A stretch of DNA of 37,504 nucleotides, from positions 1 to 37,504 of the forward strand of contig JABMQQ010000028.1 of assembly GCA_013202495.1 (NCBI GenBank), in the 5' to 3' direction. The notes below the pieces were generated by a model that saw only the letters and a program-made list of their open reading frames with translations, searched no databases and had not been told where the DNA came from. Shown piece by piece: positions 7,159 to 13,902 of this stretch. The position numbers and the translations under genes are program-made. Position 1 is the stretch's first letter. The number at the start of each line of letters is the position of its first letter. The stretch comes from Fidelibacterota bacterium (lineage in GTDB: Bacteria; Fidelibacterota; UBA8477; JABMPR01).

Positions 7159-8824
7159 CTTCGGATCCTCCGTATGAAAGTTCAAAATTAAATTTTATTG
7201 AAGTACCTTTACCTGGTGCCGAGTCTACGTAAACTTTTGCATTGTGCTGCTCCAAAATGCCATAGGTTACAGCTAACCCCAGCCCTATACCTGACATTTC
7301 CTTCTTACTGGAGAAGAAGGGCTCAAACATATGCTCCTTGTCTTCAGCAGAGATCCCAATTCCATTGTCTTTGATTTCAATGGTGATATGCTGCATATCA
7401 GGATTATAACTTCGGTAGGTGACCAGACCATCTCCACCTTCGTCGACTGCCTCCAAGGCATTGGTTAACACGGCCAGGCAAGCTTGAATTACCTGATTAC
7501 CATTGGCTTGGACCTGGTCTCTAGATGCTGAAAAATCTGTAACCAGTCTGACATCAGAGATTTGAAAACTGTGTTGAATAAGTCGTGCTGTTTCACCCAG
7601 CACCTCATTCACATTGAGAGAATCAAATTTTTGACTACTATCCATGGAAAAATTAAGCAGACCTTTAACAATGTTTCCACATCTGGTGGTCTCAGATTGA
7701 ATCATATCAAGATGTCTTAAGACAGCTTCTCTTTTCTCTTCTGTGAGCTCTGGATTTTGGAGAATCCGGGAGACCAGCTTGGCATAGGTAAGCACACCGG
7801 CCAGGGGATTGTTAATTTCATGGGCTACAGATGATGATAGTCGGCCTAATGAAGCAAGGCGCTCGATCTGATAGATTTCATTTTGCGATCGAGCCATATC
7901 CTCGGATTTGGTTCTGACCATGTTTTCCAGGTCATTGGACCACTGATGCATTTCCCGATTACTTTGATTGATGGATTCCAACATGGTATTCAAAGCCATC
8001 CCAACCTGGTGGACATCTCTGAGTTCATTTTTGGCGACATCCACGCGAACTGATAGATTTCCAGCAGTTACGGATCGACTCACATCCACAATGCGCTTTA
8101 AAGGCCGATTAACCCATCGCTCAATGAAGAATAGAAGGGTAGCCATGAGCAGAAAGAGGAAGAGCATGATGATGCCAAAATATTCATAGAGAATGTTACT
8201 CAGGGCTTTATCCAGCTCCGTGAGAGGAAGTTTAATTTCCATGAAACCCAGGACTTCAGAGTCTTCGTTGGTCTGGTGGCAACCTGAGGAACGACACTCT
8301 GGTGTAGACATAATAGGAGATAAAACAATCATGGTACGACCCTCCGCACCCTGGATGTTATATACACAAGTTTCAGGCATACCCCATTGACCCGGATCCA
8401 CGGATGAATGGCAATGCGTACATGGCAACATGGAATCCTCTTCATGGCCACCATTCATAGCACCGGGAGAGTGATGTTTGATGTCGCCCTCATCATTGAA
8501 AATGGTGATAGCACTGACCCCAGGTACTCCTTGAACTTTTGCAAGTGCTTCTGTCAGCTCTGCGTGGTCCTCACTAATCATGCTACTGCGGATTGTGTGA
8601 TCAATTACCGTAGACATCCGCTTCCCAAACCTTTTGGTGACATTTTCGAGATAATTATTTGACATTGAGAATATGAGCCAGGCGAGAAATGCAAATAATA
8701 GCAAAGACATGGAGGACAACAGTATGACCAGATGGCCATAAAGCGAGTTGGGTCTTTTTAGGTTGTCCCAGATGGTTGCACGTTTTGTCTGAGTTGGTGA
8801 AAAATGTTTATCCCTTGAACTCAT
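7148..8824 (-). CDS. Sensor histidine kinase with periplasmic c-type haem motifs
   Basis: This 558-aa membrane kinase has a transmembrane helix at about 31-53, a periplasmic domain at 54-210, a second helix at about 211-236, a HAMP region, a coiled coil, HisKA with SVAHEINNP (phospho-acceptor H335) and an HATPase domain with DNGIGIS and GIGLGLAV. The unusual part is the periplasmic sensor: it has one canonical CxxCH haem site (C135-T-H-C138-H139) and a CX4CH site (C177 to H183). These suggest one or two covalently bound c-type haems, hence redox, NO/CO or oxygen sensing. The ribosome site GGAGGGG precedes the ATG. It overlaps the NtrC-type regulator, so the two form a two-component pair. The gene lies downstream of the HybA/HybB/GcvH-like genes and probably senses the state of that electron-transfer chain. 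Confidence 0.94.
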   Translation of the reverse strand: MSSRDKHFSPTQTKRATIWDNLKRPNSLYGHLVILLSSMSLLLFAFLAWLIFSMSNNYLENVTKRFGKRMSTVIDHTIRSSMISEDHAELTEALAKVQGVPGVSAITIFNDEGDIKHHSPGAMNGGHEEDSMLPCTHCHSSVDPGQWGMPETCVYNIQGAEGRTMIVLSPIMSTPECRSSGCHQTNEDSEVLGFMEIKLPLTELDKALSNILYEYFGIIMLFLFLLMATLLFFIERWVNRPLKRIVDVSRSVTAGNLSVRVDVAKNELRDVHQVGMALNTMLESINQSNREMHQWSNDLENMVRTKSEDMARSQNEIYQIERLASLGRLSSSVAHEINNPLAGVLTYAKLVSRILQNPELTEEKREAVLRHLDMIQSETTRCGNIVKGLLNFSMDSSQKFDSLNVNEVLGETARLIQHSFQISDVRLVTDFSASRDQVQANGNQVIQACLAVLTNALEAVDEGGDGLVTYRSYNPDMQHITIEIKDNGIGISAEDKEHMFEPFFSSKKEMSGIGLGLAVTYGILEQHNAKVYVDSAPGKGTSIKFNFELSYGGSEDGQ

Positions 8825-8887
8825 GTCCCCTCCAAATATGCTTCCTGAGCTTGCGTCGTGTGGTTAAGGGTGCAGAATATGTGCCAG

Positions 8888-9595
8888 TTAGCACATGTAG
8901 GCATGATTGTCGCTGATTTCTAGTAAGTATTTAGAGAGCTCATTTTTTGGAAGCTGGAATTTTCTTGTGAGCTGGAGCGACTTCTCATCCTCCGGTATTT
9001 GAACAAGGGTATTCAACTTTTCCAGATCTAAACGAGTTTGGGTAAGGTATTCATCCTTGGGATGATATTCCAGCCGGGTGGATCTTTCGGAGGATTCCAG
9101 TTCCACAAACCAGAGATCTTGTGCTGGTGTGAGATAGAGATGACTATCCGAAACATCATGAGCCAGGAAGAGTGGATTCGATTGGATGATCTGTCCTGGA
9201 ACAGGTGTACGCAGATAGATAATACCATCTTCTAATTGCAGCCAGCTGAAACACTGATCCTCAACCAATGTGGTATTTATCTCCGGGGTAATTATTTTGT
9301 GCGCTGAGACGAACAAATGCCAGAGAAAGCCATCTATCCCCAGGCGAATCCGACGTTCACTCACACGCTTATACCAGAAATGGCGATTGATAAACTGAAG
9401 TCCTGGTGTGAACTCAGCTACTGATTCACCAGGATTTCGAATGGTTATATCAGAAGTATTATTCTGGGAAACCATAGTGCGGCAACCTCTCATCATTTCC
9501 TTATAGAAATCGCAAATGTCACAGTTTTGATTTAATGGACAGAGTTGATAGTCTACAGACCCTGCCTCCATCCAGATGCATTTTTTTGTGTCCAT
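8888..9595 (-). CDS. Cys-rich GcvH-like protein (third H-protein homologue of the cluster)
   Basis: This 235-aa soluble protein has no signal peptide or membrane segment. The N-terminal 40 residues are rich in Cys (C6, C19, C25, C28, C38) in the pattern KKCIWM...LCPLNQNCDICDF, suggesting a metal or Fe-S site. Residues from about 65 resemble the glycine-cleavage H-protein fold: RHFWYKRVSERRIRLGIDGF parallels the HxW...G-x-x-x-V-G-I-x-x-F block of H proteins and of the two other GcvH-like genes in this operon. The region where the lipoylated lysine should sit (around SDSHLYLTPAQ) has no lysine, so lipoylation there is unlikely. I recall similar Cys-headed GcvH-like proteins from deltaproteobacteria, but no function is known to me. 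The ribosome site is weak, and a 96-base gap with an inverted repeat precedes the gene. Confidence 0.72.
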   Translation of the reverse strand: MDTKKCIWMEAGSVDYQLCPLNQNCDICDFYKEMMRGCRTMVSQNNTSDITIRNPGESVAEFTPGLQFINRHFWYKRVSERRIRLGIDGFLWHLFVSAHKIITPEINTTLVEDQCFSWLQLEDGIIYLRTPVPGQIIQSNPLFLAHDVSDSHLYLTPAQDLWFVELESSERSTRLEYHPKDEYLTQTRLDLEKLNTLVQIPEDEKSLQLTRKFQLPKNELSKYLLEISDNHAYMC

Positions 9596-9628
9596 TGTAG
9601 TTCCGCAGCCTGTTTACTTGTCAATTCT

Positions 9629-9665
9629 GGGAGGGGAACCTGGGATGTTCCAGAAGGCTCCCCTC
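9629..9665 (-). repeat. Inverted repeat between the second and third GcvH-like genes
   Basis: A GAGGGG arm at 9631-9636 pairs with CCCCTC at 9660-9665, and a smaller inner pair (AAC/GTT, 9637-9639 with 9647-9649) lies in the loop. On the minus-strand transcript this would be a stable hairpin 34 bases before the ATG of the Cys-rich gene. No U-run follows, so it is more likely a processing or translation-modulating element, or chance, than a terminator. Confidence 0.35.
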
Positions 9666-9691
9666 ACAATTTGTCTCAGTGACCTGTAATA

Positions 9692-10387
9692 CTAACTTTT
9701 TACAGCATCAATGAATTCACTCTGAAATTCTTCCCAAATCTCGGGGGACATTGACCCAAGCACCTGGTCTACTATCTCACCACCTTCCTGTAGCAGGACG
9801 GGTTGATCGTTCAGATTGTATTTGAGCTCTGCAAAAGCGAGTACATCGCGAAGTCGGGCATGTTCTTGTCGAATCCAGTCCTGTGCTTTTTCACCCATGA
9901 TTAGCATGGATTTTTCGATGTCCCAGCGTTTGGGTTCCATATCAAACAGCCAATTCTCTGTGAATTCATTATTTGTACGCTTACTGAATATTTTCAAGGC
10001 TGATTTGTTGATAGATTTCAGTGTTCCGCTTACAGGTGAGTATATCTTTAAACTTTTTTCGTCTCCCATCAGGGTTGCGATATGTTCACCACGTTTTATA
10101 GTCTCACCACGGTGTATATTGAGTTTTAGGGTCACCGGTCCTGTGAGTGCAGTCAAAAAATCATCTATCCCAACTCTGATCTTTCCGGCGGTTTCCAAAT
10201 ACGCCCAGGTATGGGTCGCATCAAAATAAACTCCCCGGGGTAAACGAACTGCAGATAGGGAAAGCCTTGGCATTTCAGTTTCCTTGAGCAATCGCCAGAA
10301 GGGAATAACAACAATAAAAAAGCCGATGACGATGAGGTACTCAACACCTTTTGTAGAAAATATATTTAGATAGCTAAATCCATCCAT
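9692..10387 (-). CDS. Membrane-anchored GcvH-like protein (copy 2)
   Basis: This 231-aa protein begins with one hydrophobic anchor (about residues 15-33) followed by an H-protein-like domain (about 48-170). ATHTWAYLE and GKIRVGIDDF match the conserved N-terminal blocks of GcvH, and IYSPVSGTL matches the IYAPVSGEI block after the lipoyl hairpin. In an ungapped alignment to E. coli GcvH, the lipoyl-lysine position is E110, and a lysine (K111) sits one residue later. A C-terminal extension of about 60 residues contains LLQEGGEI, shared with copy 1 and absent from normal H proteins. The gene starts 6 bases after the HybB-like gene with AGGAG upstream. No glycine decarboxylase or aminomethyltransferase gene is in the window, so a role in glycine cleavage is unlikely. 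It is probably a structural or electron-carrier component of the HybA/HybB-like complex; this is inference. Confidence 0.82.
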   Translation of the reverse strand: MDGFSYLNIFSTKGVEYLIVIGFFIVVIPFWRLLKETEMPRLSLSAVRLPRGVYFDATHTWAYLETAGKIRVGIDDFLTALTGPVTLKLNIHRGETIKRGEHIATLMGDEKSLKIYSPVSGTLKSINKSALKIFSKRTNNEFTENWLFDMEPKRWDIEKSMLIMGEKAQDWIRQEHARLRDVLAFAELKYNLNDQPVLLQEGGEIVDQVLGSMSPEIWEEFQSEFIDAVKS

Positions 10388-10393
10388 GATTCC

Positions 10394-11632
10394 TTAACTC
10401 CTCTCAATGTTTTGGGATTTGACGACTTCTTCTATTGGGCGTAACACAGGTAAGCGATGTAAAACCCAACGAAATATCCATATCTCCAGGAATAGGACAG
10501 CAAAGGTGACTTCAAACTCCATCCAGGTTGGAATGTAGCGATCCACGGTCATCCAATTAAAACCGATGACTGATATATTTAGTCGGTTCAGGATAATTCC
10601 GATGAGTGTCATAAGTGAGGCGATTTTGATGATGAGGGGCTCGCCTGTTTTGACGCCCCTGATAAACAGAAACATGGGTATCATGACAAAGCCGATTATT
10701 TCAACAAGATACCAGGCTCCCCAGGATGTGAACAAATGGCTCAGATGATGACCATGGACCAGATCTAGGATCTTCAAAAACAAATACGCAAACATTGCCA
10801 CAGAACATATTTTGGCAAGTCCACGCAGAATTTGATCATGGCTTTTATGATTACCCTTTGCCAACTGGTGGGAAAAAACACGATGGGTAATTGAACCCTC
10901 AAAGATGACCATAGATAGTCCAGCAAAAATACTGGATACGAAAAAGAGAATGGGGATGAATTCTGAATACCACAGCGGATGAATCTTGCCCTTGGCCATG
11001 AGAAATAGTGCCCCCAACCCAGATTGATGAAGGGTTGATAGGGTGATCCCGAATATGACTGCTCCAATAGTAAGACTTTTTAGTATCCTGCGTGCTCGCT
11101 CAGCACCAAGCCATTCAGCGATTGCCGGGGAAAATTCAATGAGCTCAGCCAGCATATAGAGCATAAAATGCCAGGCCACCAGGAATAGAACACTGCTGGT
11201 CCCAAAGGAATTGCCAATTATCGGGTTGATAACATTCCATGGGCGTCCTAAGTCCAGTAAAAGCGCTCCAGCATAAAATAAATAGGCCAGAAAACCATTG
11301 AGGACTGTGACTCTTACAATTGAGTGATACTTCTCCATTCTGAGGATGTAAACCATAAAAGTTAGCACATATGCCCCTCCGGCAAAGGCCACTCCGGTGA
11401 CCACATCAAAACCTATCCATAAACCCCAGGGGACCTCCTGAGAAAGATTGGTAATTGAAGATAGACCTTTCCAGAACCTGATAATGATCAACACCAGACC
11501 GAGCAGGATGACAGGTACAGAAATAATATTGAAAGGGGTGAGCAGTTTCCCTTTAGGCTTTAATTCACCCAGTAGGAATTTCCAGCGATTCGTTTTTGGT
11601 TGTAGATCTTTGCTAAGAATGTGCTCACTCAT
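10394..11632 (-). CDS. hybB: HybB/NrfD-family quinone-reactive integral membrane subunit
   Basis: This 412-aa polytopic membrane protein with about ten helices belongs to the NrfD/PsrC/HybB family, which passes electrons between periplasmic Fe-S subunits and the quinone pool. Recognisable features are the early PWGLWIGFDVVTGVAFAGGA segment and the following helices with acidic and aromatic residues (LLDLGRPWNVINP) typical of HybB. It overlaps the HybA-like gene by four bases (ATGA), so the two are translationally coupled and surely form one complex. The symbol reflects similarity to HybB. Because the hydrogenase large subunit at the left edge is on the opposite strand and about 9 kb away, I cannot tell whether this pair serves that hydrogenase or a separate complex with the GcvH-like proteins. 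Confidence 0.9.
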   Translation of the reverse strand: MSEHILSKDLQPKTNRWKFLLGELKPKGKLLTPFNIISVPVILLGLVLIIIRFWKGLSSITNLSQEVPWGLWIGFDVVTGVAFAGGAYVLTFMVYILRMEKYHSIVRVTVLNGFLAYLFYAGALLLDLGRPWNVINPIIGNSFGTSSVLFLVAWHFMLYMLAELIEFSPAIAEWLGAERARRILKSLTIGAVIFGITLSTLHQSGLGALFLMAKGKIHPLWYSEFIPILFFVSSIFAGLSMVIFEGSITHRVFSHQLAKGNHKSHDQILRGLAKICSVAMFAYLFLKILDLVHGHHLSHLFTSWGAWYLVEIIGFVMIPMFLFIRGVKTGEPLIIKIASLMTLIGIILNRLNISVIGFNWMTVDRYIPTWMEFEVTFAVLFLEIWIFRWVLHRLPVLRPIEEVVKSQNIERS

Positions 11633-12498
11633 TCTTCCACCTCCAGCTCATTGTTTTCAGGTTCACGTTTTGTGGCTTCTCTTAATCCGAGCAAGAGGGC
11701 AGGCCAGAGCACGAATACAGAAGGGACGCTATACAAGAAGCCTTTGGTCAGCTCTGGATATGGTTTGTGGTCCATACTTGTGTTAAATCCAAGTTCCTCG
11801 AAGGGAACAGGTGATATATTTAGCCAGGAGGTTCCACCTGCTTCAAACTCGCCATACACATGATCAACATAATTGCTGGGATCATCCAGGATTCTGCGAT
11901 GAGCTTCTCTCAATATTTCACTACGTTTTCCAAAGATGAGAGCTTCTGCAGGACAGTTCTCCACGCAAGCTGGAATTTCACCCTCTGTTAGTCTGGAGAA
12001 GCACATCTGGCATTTACCGATCTTTGGATTGTTACTATCATACTCGAATTTTGGCATATTGAATGGGCAAGAGAGCATGCAGAAACGACAGCCCATACAT
12101 TTGTCTCCATCCCAGGTAATGGGTCCCTCCTCATGCTTTTCCATTGCTTTGGTTAGACAGGCTGAGGCACAGGCGGGTTGGGCACAATGCATACATTGTT
12201 GTTTTGTATACACCTCACCAATACTGGTTTCCACGGCATTGATTACAGAGTATTGATCAGGTTTCAATTTTCGTTTTACTTCACTATCCGGATAATCAGA
12301 AGGTTCTGGCAAGCTGTTGGCAACGGCACAGGCAAACTCGCACTCCTGACAACCTTCACAGAGCGTGATATCATGCAGGATAGCATAAAACTCTTCAGAG
12401 TGAGACTCAGGTTTAGATTGGCCTAGTGCAGAAACACCGCTCAGGCTGGCGCCAGCGACACCAAGGGTTTTAAGAAATTCTCGTCGATCTATAGACAT
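11629..12498 (-). CDS. hybA: HybA-like Tat-exported ferredoxin subunit with four [4Fe-4S] clusters
   Basis: This 289-aa periplasmic electron-transfer protein starts with a twin-arginine signal, DRREFLKTLGVAG. Four cysteine groups follow: CEGCQECEFAC, CMHCAQPACASAC, CMGCRFCMLSC, and CQMC with CVENC, enough for four cubane clusters, as in HybA/DmsB/NrfC proteins. Near the C-terminus, GFLYSVPSVFVLWPALLLG is a probable membrane anchor, also found in HybA. It is coupled by a 4-base overlap to the HybB/NrfD gene. AGAGAGGA lies just upstream of the ATG. The expected role is to carry electrons between a periplasmic catalytic partner and the membrane subunit. No catalytic subunit is encoded in this operon, so the partner is either the hydrogenase at the left edge or unknown. 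Confidence 0.93.
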   Translation of the reverse strand: MSIDRREFLKTLGVAGASLSGVSALGQSKPESHSEEFYAILHDITLCEGCQECEFACAVANSLPEPSDYPDSEVKRKLKPDQYSVINAVETSIGEVYTKQQCMHCAQPACASACLTKAMEKHEEGPITWDGDKCMGCRFCMLSCPFNMPKFEYDSNNPKIGKCQMCFSRLTEGEIPACVENCPAEALIFGKRSEILREAHRRILDDPSNYVDHVYGEFEAGGTSWLNISPVPFEELGFNTSMDHKPYPELTKGFLYSVPSVFVLWPALLLGLREATKREPENNELEVEE

Positions 12499-12543
12499 GC
12501 TGTATCCTCTCTTCTATAGGGAATTATTCAATACACACGACAC

Positions 12544-13254
12544 TCAAGTATTTTCTTTGAGCTCAAGATTAGCTTGATCAAGAATGAGCTTTTGAAAGGA
12601 GCCCCAGAGGCCTCTACCCGCAAAAGCCATCGCTCCTTCAGCGATATCCCCTCCCTCTTGTAACAAGACAAGACCACTTACAGAATCTGGTGGAGCGAAT
12701 GAGTACGCAAAGAAATCACGGATTCGAGACATTTCTGCTTTTAACCAGGTTGTTGTTTGTTGACCAAGATACAAACGCTTGGTCTCAAGTTCCCAGTTGC
12801 TGGGAGTCATTTCAACCAGCCAACCAGTTGAATAAGGATCACGATGAGTCATCCGCATGTTTTGAAGGGCCTCGGAATTGATCCCCCTGACCTTGCCAGA
12901 CACAGGAGCAGAGATGACCAGCTTTTTTCCTTTGTGTAACATGGTGAAGATGGGGTCACCCTGTTTGACGGATGCTCCCTCCTCTGGAACCTGTATACCA
13001 GTAAGAATCCCCGTCAGACCATGCAGAAATGAATCCACGCCGACTCTGGCTCGACCATTGGTTTGCATATGTGCCCAGCTATGGGTTGGGCTGAAATATA
13101 TTCCTGCAGGAATGCTCAAATTCTCCAATTTGAATTGATAAGCCTGCTTTTTTACTATGGGAGAAAGACTAAGAACGCGATTGCGTCGTATACCTTGATA
13201 CCAGGATAACAAAATCGCGAGTGCTACAAAAAAAACGACGAGAAAGATGACCAT
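12544..13254 (-). CDS. Membrane-anchored GcvH-like protein (copy 1, first gene of the operon)
   Basis: This 236-aa protein has an N-terminal membrane anchor (about residues 2-19), then an H-protein-like domain: IYFSPTHSWAHMQ, GRARVGVDSF, EEGASVKQGD and APVSGKV. The lipoyl-lysine position in an ungapped alignment with GcvH is G109, with lysines at 110 and 111 instead. The C-terminal extension contains LVLLQEGGDIAEG, shared with copy 2. The start has a strong AAAGGAGG ribosome site, and a sigma-54-type promoter lies 33-48 bases upstream, so this heads the operon. The anchor is followed by basic residues (GIRRNR), which by the positive-inside rule argues for a cytoplasmic domain, whereas HybA is periplasmic; the topology is not settled by the sequence. 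Function unknown; probably part of the HybA/HybB-like redox complex. Confidence 0.82.
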   Translation of the reverse strand: MVIFLVVFFVALAILLSWYQGIRRNRVLSLSPIVKKQAYQFKLENLSIPAGIYFSPTHSWAHMQTNGRARVGVDSFLHGLTGILTGIQVPEEGASVKQGDPIFTMLHKGKKLVISAPVSGKVRGINSEALQNMRMTHRDPYSTGWLVEMTPSNWELETKRLYLGQQTTTWLKAEMSRIRDFFAYSFAPPDSVSGLVLLQEGGDIAEGAMAFAGRGLWGSFQKLILDQANLELKENT

Positions 13255-13286
13255 AGTGAACCTCCTTTGTTGTTCACCTCATCTAT

Positions 13287-13302
13287 TTCAATAGCGGTGC
13301 CA
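13287..13302 (-). promoter_or_regulatory. Candidate sigma-54 (-24/-12) promoter of the GcvH/HybAB operon
   Basis: Read on the minus strand the sequence is TGGCAC-CGCTA-TTGAA, against the consensus TGGCAC-N5-TTGCA. The -24 half is perfect, the spacing is exact, and only one base of the -12 half differs. It would start transcription about 20 bases before the AAAGGAGG ribosome site and ATG at 13254. An NtrC-type sigma-54 activator is encoded in the same cluster, which supports the call. Confidence 0.68.
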
Positions 13303-13598
13303 GAAAATATTACACCATATAAGCATATATTTAACAGCTAGATAGATGTGGAAACCTTTTTGGGGACAAAAAAATATAAGTGTATAGATATTCATCACAC
13401 ACACTTGGGTACCGGCCAAAACGTGTCTCACACCCATTCTTCTAGAGTGCTGAAAAATGCAACAGTTGTTTAGAATCCTTACAGCGCTGAAGGAAGAGGG
13501 AATATCAACATAGCATGATGATAATATTGATGTTAGTATGATTTATTAGGAATAATATTCCTTGAGAAGAATAAGAGAACACAATAATTAGCATGCCG

Positions 13599-13622
13599 AT
13601 TATTGAATTATTGAATTATTGA
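13599..13622. repeat. Three tandem copies of an 8-bp unit (ATTATTGA)
   Basis: Three exact head-to-tail copies of ATTATTGA are followed by ATTTTT. It is a short AT-rich microsatellite in the intergenic region, with no evident function. Confidence 0.8.
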
Positions 13623-13811
13623 ATTTTTAAACACCTCTACCATCAAGTAAAACCATCTTCGAGGTAATAATGCAAGCATAACGAGCATAACACGGATGTA
13701 AAGTGAGAATAAACAATATAATGACCTTGTATATGTATGAGCAAATATCTGTTGAAAATGTAAACAGCTCCCATAGTACAGCTAATCTCTGCATGAGTTT
13801 AACAGCTCGAG

Positions 13812-13830
13812 GTGATTTTGACAAAATCAC
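13812..13830. promoter_or_regulatory. 19-bp perfect palindrome, candidate operator upstream of the nuclease gene
   Basis: GTGATTTTG-A-CAAAATCAC is a perfect 9-bp inverted repeat around one base, 72 bases before the GTG start of the S1/P1 nuclease gene. It encloses a TTGACA hexamer (13818-13823), but I see no matching -10 at 16-18 bases. The symmetry suits a dimeric repressor or activator. The factor is unknown. Confidence 0.42.
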
Positions 13831-13902
13831 ACATTTTGTTTGGGAGTTTAATTCTATCTCAGTTTAGATTCTTGGACAAAAAATTTGTTAGGAGAGTTCA
13901 TC

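Larger units (their letters stand above)
13255..13902. other. 648-base AT-rich divergent intergenic region
   Basis: This separates the minus-strand GcvH/HybAB operon from the plus-strand nuclease gene. It contains the -24/-12 promoter, candidate activator sites (TTGG-N7-CCAA at 13405-13419 and GCAACAGTTG around 13459-13468), an 8-bp tandem repeat and a 19-bp palindrome. A 67-codon open frame at 13627-13830 on the minus strand has no ribosome site or family resemblance and is probably not a gene. No RNA gene was recognised. Confidence 0.7.

Noticed and set aside
9629-9665. Hairpin as an intrinsic terminator inside the GcvH/HybAB operon
   Set aside because: No T-run follows on the minus strand, and downstream genes on the same strand appear to belong to the same operon. 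Kept only as an inverted repeat.
9692-13254. Glycine cleavage system operon
   Set aside because: Only H-protein-like genes are present; no GcvT, GcvP or lipoate ligase in the window, the lipoyl lysine is displaced, and two copies have membrane anchors.
13627-13830. 67-codon open frame on the minus strand in the large intergenic region
   Set aside because: No ribosome site, no family resemblance and low-complexity hydrophobic composition; it also covers the 19-bp palindrome, which looks regulatory.
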